DNA of 64,000 nucleotides, from assembly GCF_035222375.1 (NCBI RefSeq), contig NC_085890.1, forward strand, positions 3,906,001-3,970,000. Direction: 5' to 3'. Position 1 is the stretch's first letter. Each line of letters begins with the position of its first letter. The notes under the pieces were generated by a model, which worked only from the letters and a program-made list of their open reading frames with translations, had not been told where the DNA came from and ran no database searches. Of the stretch, positions 58,037-64,000 are shown piece by piece. The translations under genes were made by a program, and so were the position numbers. Source of the DNA: Podospora pseudocomata. Lineage: Eukaryota > Ascomycota > Sordariomycetes > Sordariales > Podosporaceae.

Positions 58037-59113
58037 GGTGGGCGATTATGTGAATTAACTGTATTAATATTAGACTTGTATGAGACTAGATGAATGAGAA
58101 GCTCAAAAGTTGCTGAATGATGGGCCTGGGCATTTGACGGCATGGTGAACGTCTCGTCGAGGCCTCTTATACAGCGTTCGAAGACCAGTTGGCTACCTAG
58201 ATTTCGGCCGAGCCACGGCGCTTCCTTTGAACGACGCGACTAAATTTACATTCTCACTATCATAATATTACTGCTTGATCATTCTCATGTTCGTACCGGC
58301 GCTGAACTTGTGTCATCATCCTACCAATTAGCCGGCAGCCGAGGTGGCGGAGTCGAGCCAACAACCTGAGATGTGAACGGACACGAGGAAAATGGGGGCC
58401 AAAACAGATTGGTGCGACTGTGGCTGGCGTCCAACAGTGAAGCAGTTAGTGCTCTCACCGCCCCTAGCGACCGTTAACAGCGTCGCATTTACTACGTTGC
58501 ACAACCTGAACCTGGCGCCTGACGTTGGGTGCGCCATCCTTCTATCAATACGACACGACACTCCAAAATGATGCGCTAAAGATTCTATGATCCTTCTTGT
58601 ACCACATACTATCTTGATGCAGTAAGGTTTAGCAGATTGTAGGCCGGACTGATCGGGGGCGCCGTGGGCTCAAGGGTTCAGGGGCTCAGTCGATCCCCGG
58701 CATTTCCATCATGTTTGGAACTCAAAGGTATGAAGGAGAAGAGAGGAGAGAAACAACATGGAATAAATCGAATCGGTTATATGACTCACATGAACTCAAC
58801 GAGCAACTTCCTTCCCTAGCTACCTGACTGCTAATGTTGACAGGGTCCGTTTTCTATTCGGGATCGTGCTCAACTTCAAGGTGCAATGGGAAATCGTATA
58901 CCTTATCGTATATGGTAAAGTATGTCATACATCCATTTGTCTAGTTCCAAATTGAAGATTTCTTGGGTAGAACAACAATAAATTAAATCCATGCAATTGC
59001 TTGCCCAACTAAACGCATTAACAACAAGGGGTATCTCCAAATCACTTCCCGTCGATAGGTCCATCCACACACTCGTAACACGTTTCGCATTCCACATACA
59101 GCAAACCCATGCA
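58037..59113. other. Intergenic; no gene seen
   Basis: 1.08 kb with TCGGCCGA at 58204. The remainder is without recognised content; it ends at the permease 3' end. Confidence 0.5.
58204..58211. promoter_or_regulatory. TCGGCCGA site 8
   Basis: Upstream of the small secreted protein. It may be a chance copy or a distant regulon member. Confidence 0.3.
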
Positions 59114-60887
59114 TCAGAGACTCTTCCACAGCTTCTTATACCAGGGCAAAGTCGAGTCAATCTCCTCACCATCGGCGAGAGGTCGTCTTCCATCATCCAA
59201 ATCCTTTCTCCTGCCCTCCTGAAGGTCGACTGTGTGAATGTTGACAGTTTTTGTCTTGTTCCAGAACTTGTAGACGACATAAATGACGCCGAAGAGAGGC
59301 AGTAGAATGTAGGCGTCGACAAAGTCGACGGCGTCAAAAGGCGCAAAGGTGGCCCAGCCCTGGATGAGGGCAAGGAAGATGTTGGTGCCGAGACCAAACC
59401 AGGCATTGTAGGGGTAGAGCATTGACTTGAAAGGCAGCTCGGAGTCGGAGTGTCCCTGAGCTGCCCAAGCCTTTCTGAAGCGGATATGAGTCCAGCTGAT
59501 GGCGGCCCATACCAAAAAGGTAGAGACACCGCTGAGGTTGACAATGTAGGAGTAGGCATCCTGGGCACCCGTGCTGACATTCATCATGCTCAATGCACCA
59601 AACAGGTTGGTGAAGATGATGGCAGGGACGGGGACACCTCTCTTGTTGGTCCATCCCAAGAACTTGGGAGCCTTTTGAGTCTGAGCCATGAACAGAATGG
59701 TGCGACTGCCAATGAAGATGGAAGAGTTGACGGCGCTAAGGCAAGTGACAAGGATAAAAGCATTGATCAGATGCTTGCCGCCCTCCCACCCGGCGTTCGC
59801 GATGGCGATTGTCATGGGACTGCGCAATGCACGTTGTGTAGCCGATGTCAGGTCGGGGCTGTTGGCGGGGCAGACGAGCCCGAAGAAAAAGGCACTGCCC
59901 ATGTACACCACCACAATGCGGATGAATACCTGTCGAATGGCCAATGGCACGGCGCGACGGGGATTCTTAGTCTCGGTGGCGGCGACGGCAACGGATTCGA
60001 CTCCGGCGTAAAAGGTGCTGCAGAAAACAAAGACCGAGGCAACACCGCGGAAGCCATCCGTAAAGGCACCGGGTTCACGCCAGTAACTGAATCCAATAGC
60101 TTCGGCGCCAATCACACCACCAGATGCGTAGCTGGCAAGTGTTAGCACAACTGTAACCGATCCTCGAGTAATACTGGATTCTTACATCAGGCTGAAGAAG
60201 AAGAAGGCGATCAAGCCAACAAGCTTGAAAAGCGCCAGCCAGAACTCGGCCTCGCCAAAGGTTTCGACACCCAACATCTGGAAGGCGGTGAAGGAGAACT
60301 GTGGGCAAAGTATCAGCATAAAGCCCATATATCCCACGCTATGGAGGACTCACCCAAAAAATCAAGAACCACCCCCAAATGGGAATGGCATCCGTCCAGT
60401 CAACCATGATGCTCGAGATGACGTTGTACTCGTTCGCCAAGACACAGAACCAAATGATAAAGTAATTCCACCCAACAGCCACACCAAACGCCTTGTCAAC
60501 GAATCTGTCTGACAGCCCGGTAAAAGCACCGCCGGTCGGGTACAGCGTGGTGAGTTCACCCAGACTCTGCATAATAGAAAAGGCAATGATACCAATCACG
60601 CCAAAGCCAATCAACAGAGCAGCCGGGCCACCATTTGCCAGAGCTCGGCCCGATCCAATGAGAAGACCGGGTCCAATGATGCCGGCAAGAGCCATCATGG
60701 AAAGGTGACGGGTCTTGAGGCCGCGCTTCACGCCCGAGTTTGGGTCAATGGCGGCGAAGTCGTCCGACTCGGAGCCGGATATACCGGCATTGTTCTCAAC
60801 AGCCACGCCATACTCAGACCCCTTTTTCGAGACTGATACATCTTCACCACGCTTTCCGCGCAAGGCGGAGAAGGATGGGAAGCCCAT
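59114..60887 (-). CDS. Amino-acid permease (APC superfamily, YAT family)
   Basis: Exons 60887-60354, 60298-60186 and 60131-59114 give 554 aa. The ATG at 60887 is used; the frame further upstream starts only with TTG. A charged cytosolic N-terminus ends in KRGLKTRHLSMMALAGIIGPGLLIGSG, the hallmark first helix of yeast-type amino-acid transporters. Conserved features follow: GELTTLYPTGGAF, GWNYFIIWFCVLANEYN, FYAGVESVAVAATETKNPRRAVP, and about twelve hydrophobic helices. It imports amino acids (perhaps GABA or basic amino acids) with protons at the plasma membrane. Probably unrelated to the cluster. Confidence 0.94.
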
Positions 60888-61722
60888 ATTCGAGAGGTGC
60901 TCGGTACGTCGTGGTGAAGGTGATGTCGGAATGTAGACCCAGATTGGGAAGGTCGAGGTGTTGATCCGGGTCACTCCTTGACAGCAGACCGTGGAGAGAC
61001 ACAAGAGACACCAGTGAGACGCGAGAAACTGGGGAAAGCAACGATGTTTAAACTTTGAGCTCAAGACAGACCCTGCATGCTGCTATGCAAGTCTGTCCCA
61101 GGATCATGGATAGTGTCGTTGCCCAGACTCCACCAGTCGTCGTGTCGACATGGCACTCTCGCTGCGTCGTACTGCATTCGGATTGTCTATTGTCCATAGA
61201 CGTGGTGCGGGGACGTCGCGTGGGTTGGAGGTACGAAGGTGCATCAGGAAGCATTAAGCGACCACTAACAGCTTGTCGTAGTTTGTTTGCGGTGGTTGTG
61301 ATAGTGACGGGTGGTTGTGGCATTATTCCTGGCACAGATTGCGCAATTGCACTGGCGTCCAGGTCGACGTCGTCGTGAGTGGGTCTGATTGGCCTGCCAA
61401 GGGGGGGAGTGGGGGTCGTTCAGCGGCTTGATCCCGCGGAGCATCCACTTTTTACCTGTTGGCTTTGAAGGCTTGGACTACGCTTTCACGCTTTGTCGAC
61501 CTCGGGGAAGGGCCAAGAATTGGAATCACGCAACCAACATGGCAAGATTCGAAGGAGACACCTAACAGAAATGCCGGGGCAGTTTTACCGATTCCGGCCA
61601 CCCGACTCCCTGTCCACGGCCCGGCACCTGGATATGACGTCACTCACTCGGCTAAAAAAACACTTGCCGGAAATAATATCGTCCCATCAATGAACGCGTC
61701 TCTATCAAGATATCAAATCCAC
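60888..61722. other. Intergenic; permease promoter
   Basis: No gene seen. The upstream region of the permease carries pyrimidine-rich leader sequence. Confidence 0.5.
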
Positions 61723-62876
61723 TTAAAAGGGTTCGACCGAAACATGCGAATCCCGCACAAACTTGCGGATGTTGCGCCAGATCTTGGCGCTGCGCTACGA
61801 ATGAAACGGGTCAGCAACCGACATCTTCCCTCCAGTCCAATGCCTTATTCACATACCTGTTTGGCGGCGTCCTCGGCGTAGTCCTTTCGCTCCTCAAACA
61901 CCTCAGTGAACCGGCGAAGGTCTCCCTGCATTTGGGTGCGCCAAGACTTGTCTCCATCTTGGACGATCGAATCCAGCTTGGCGATCAGAGGGCCCAGGGA
62001 GTCGACCGTCGTGGTGAATAGCTTGGCCAGCTCCCGAGCGACCTTCAACCGGGTCCGGGCGCTCAAGACTTCAGTGTACAGCTCCACGAGAGGTTCGCCC
62101 TTGAGTCTGAGTCCAGGTTGGAGCAGTTCCGAGACTTTCTTGAGCTCGGCAACAGCTGCCAGGACGTTGTAGTAGACCACGGTGATCATCTTGCTGAGTA
62201 GGGCGGCATCTTTGATCCACTCCCTTTTCTCCTCGTCCATCAGGTAGAGCTCATCGGTCATGGATGACTGGGAACAAACGGGTTAGTGAAATGGGTGCCA
62301 AGGTTGGGACGTCAACGGTTCGCAAACCTTCATCGTACGCTCAAGGCAAGCGCCAAAGCTGTTGTACGTCGTCGCCATTTCCTCAGAAAGTACCACACAC
62401 CTCTCCATCTGTCTCCCAGCAGCCCCAAGAGGCCTTTCGAATCCACCAACGGGTCCCTCTCTGGACTAAAGGTAGCCCGCTCGATAAAGTTGGACGTGAT
62501 TTCCGACCGCTCGATGATTTCCTTGAGATTGGCTGTAATCCCCCGGAGGTTGCGGAGCCCGGTAGAGGCAAGTTTAAGAATTTCGCGGACGGGCTTTGGC
62601 ATCTCAGAAGGACTGAGCCTACAGCAGCGATTCAGTAAAAGATGATGAGTGGTGGACGATACAGAATCAGCAAAATACTTACCGCTCACCCTGGTGGCCG
62701 GACAACCATCCATACTTCCTGACCTGCTCGTCCTCAAGCAAAGCCGTGTAGTAAACCGAGCCCAGCTTGTGAATCCATCTGGGCAACACGGCCATATTGT
62801 GGTCCCAGTTCTTGCGCTCACCACAGAGGATGCCCTCCAATGCAATCTGGACGGAATGAGTGTTGATGGTTGGCAT
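61723..62876 (-). CDS. Uncharacterised helical protein, multi-exon
   Basis: Starts at ATG 62876 (MPTINTHSVQIALEGILCGERKNWDHNMAVLPRW). Well-supported pieces are 62876-62683, an exon starting at 62618, one ending at 62328, 62267-61857, and 61794-61723, all GT-AG and in phase. The second and third pieces are in different frames. A 38 bp GT-AG intron at about 62435 would join them (...RDPL|MERCVVLSEEMATTYNSFG), but this is short even for fungi, so a frame error is possible. The product is mostly alpha-helical with many Leu/Lys/Glu (AELKKVSELLQPGLRLKGEPLVELYTEVL split over helices). No family recognised; no signal peptide or membrane span. Confidence 0.6.
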
Positions 62877-63510
62877 GGTTGCTTGTCTCTTGAGATGGCA
62901 AGTCTGCGATGTGTGGTGTGGTCGAGAGGAAGATGAGACGCCGACTGAAAAGCCAACAGAGAAAGCTTTTATCCTGGTCTACTATGATATTCACTTTGGT
63001 CCGTCTGTGTGGGAACAATCCGGTGAGTGTCTGGTGGGGCCATGAGATGTTCCAGAATGCGAGTAAATACATGGGTGTAAACAGCTGCTCCTACCTATTT
63101 AACTGCCTAAAAGTTGCTCCCTGTCACATCTTGGGATGAACCAGAGCAGCCTTTCCCTCTGTTCTTGATGCGGCTGACGGTGCACCACAGGGCAGTTGCG
63201 AGAAGCACACGGAAGACTGGCTGTCGTGATGAATCCGTGAACAAACTCTATCGGTTGCAGACTTATCACCAGCCAGAGAGCTCACAAGTCTTGATTCGAC
63301 TACAACAGGTATCGTACTGCGCATTGGGAATCGCTCAATTGGATCCTCCACACTGAAATGTCTTCCGCCTTAAGACTAGCCCTACACAGACTTGTTCACT
63401 TCAACGCCTTCATCAGGCAACTTTGTGTGAGTGCTGCGCATGTGAAAAAAGACTCGAGATGTAACATCACCAAAAAAGTATGTTTCAAGGAAAAAGAGAG
63501 AAAAATAAAC
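62877..63510. other. Intergenic; no gene seen
   Basis: Between the helical protein's start codon and the tRNA gene. Both are transcribed on the minus strand. Nothing recognised. Confidence 0.5.
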
Positions 63511-63583
63511 TCCTCCGGGAAGGCTCGAACTTCCAACCTCCTGATTAACAGTCAGACGCGCTAGCCAATTGCGCCACAGAGGA
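63511..63583 (-). tRNA. tRNA-Asn (anticodon GTT)
   Basis: 73 nt without intron. The acceptor stem TCCTCTG/CGGAGGA pairs fully (one G-T). The D-arm is GCGC-loop-GCGC. The anticodon loop CTGTTAA sits on a 5 bp stem, and the T-arm is GGAAG-TTCGAGC-CTTCC. CCA is not encoded, as usual in eukaryotes. Confidence 0.95.
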
Positions 63584-63662
63584 TCTGTTCTGTGGGCCTC
63601 GAACTAGCGACTATCTGCCAAATCGTCTTGGCACCTTCAGCTGCCCTTTTCACCCTATAATG

Positions 63663-64000
63663 TCAACCCCCCCGGGCTTCACTCCTAGAAACAACCACTT
63701 CATTCCCGTCGATCTTCACCCGAAGACTCTTTGCAGCCTTTTCCATCACCTTCCTGGGCCCGAGTCCGCCGCCAGCCTCACTTCGACACTGTTGACCAAG
63801 AGCGAGGAGAGGGGCGATGGCAGCGTCTTTGTAGTCAAAAAACATCTCACTATAGTCAGATCCTGCCTCGTGTCTGGCTGCCTTGCGCATTCTGACTTGT
63901 TCAATAATGGTAGCAACCAAGAAGATGGACGCGACGAGTAGCTCAACCGCCAAAAAGGTCAGCCACGGCCAGGTGATGTGAACATAGGATTCCTGCTTCC
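63663..64000 (-). CDS. C-terminal end of a DUF3176-like membrane protein (cut by window edge)
   Basis: The open frame enters from the right edge and stops at 63663. It begins YVHITWPWLTFLAVELLVASIFLVATII, a single membrane helix following an aromatic W-P-W turn. A short cytosolic tail (EQVRMRKAARHEAG ... IAPLLALGQQC) with small basic stretches follows. This is the usual end of fungal DUF3176 proteins, which have an extracellular body and terminal helix. The start lies outside the window. Assignment rests on the C-terminal pattern only. Confidence 0.6.
   Translation of the reverse strand, partial: KQESYVHITWPWLTFLAVELLVASIFLVATIIEQVRMRKAARHEAGSDYSEMFFDYKDAAIAPLLALGQQCRSEAGGGLGPRKVMEKAAKSLRVKIDGNEVVVSRSEARGG

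Noticed and set aside
59450-60145. 231 aa plus-strand frame opposite the permease
   Set aside because: Antisense shadow of the permease's third exon.

Overview
The window is nuclear DNA of a filamentous ascomycete (Pezizomycotina, probably Sordariomycetes). The signs are genes with 50-90 bp introns and CTAAC-type branch points, a fungal mannitol-1-phosphate dehydrogenase, a Fot1/pogo transposon, and a highly reducing polyketide synthase (PKS) with a Zn2Cys6 regulator. Most genes can be reconstructed exon by exon.

Left part (1-15 kb): mannitol-1-phosphate 5-dehydrogenase (1372-2681, minus), then a gene-poor, transposon-bearing stretch. This stretch holds a 233 bp MITE with internal 21 bp tandem repeats (3898-4130) and a Fot1-like element with perfect 43 bp inverted repeats but a frameshifted transposase (8874-10736). 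Next come a small secreted ricin-B-like protein (11709-12417) and a membrane-anchored metzincin protease (13325-14712).

Centre (15.4-45.2 kb): a polyketide gene cluster. In order it holds a secreted BBE-type FAD oxidase (minus), P450-1 (plus), SDR-1 (minus), O-methyltransferase (minus), the PKS KS-AT-DH-CMeT-ER-KR-ACP (plus, 2630 aa), a decayed NB-ARC/TPR STAND gene (minus), an MFS exporter (minus), P450-2 (minus) and a Zn2Cys6 factor (plus). The inventory (PKS, O-MT, dehydrogenase, TF, BBE oxidase, P450) parallels the solanapyrone set sol1-sol6. The PKS ER domain has a damaged nucleotide-binding loop, which fits a polyene product. The strongest new signal is an 8 bp palindrome, TCGGCCGA. It occurs 8 times in the window, where about one is expected. 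Six copies lie in the intergenic promoters that serve the cluster enzymes and transporter, and none lies in a firmly supported coding sequence. I propose it as the cluster's Zn2Cys6 binding site.

Right part (46-64 kb): SDR-2, a small MYND-like ORF, a LaeA/UMTA-type methyltransferase, a tyrosinase with a GC-AG intron, an uncharacterised protein, a secreted FAD/amine-oxidase-like enzyme, a small secreted protein, an amino-acid permease, an uncharacterised helical protein, tRNA-Asn(GTT), and the C-terminal end of a DUF3176-like membrane protein cut by the window edge. Whether any of these belong to the polyketide cluster is open.
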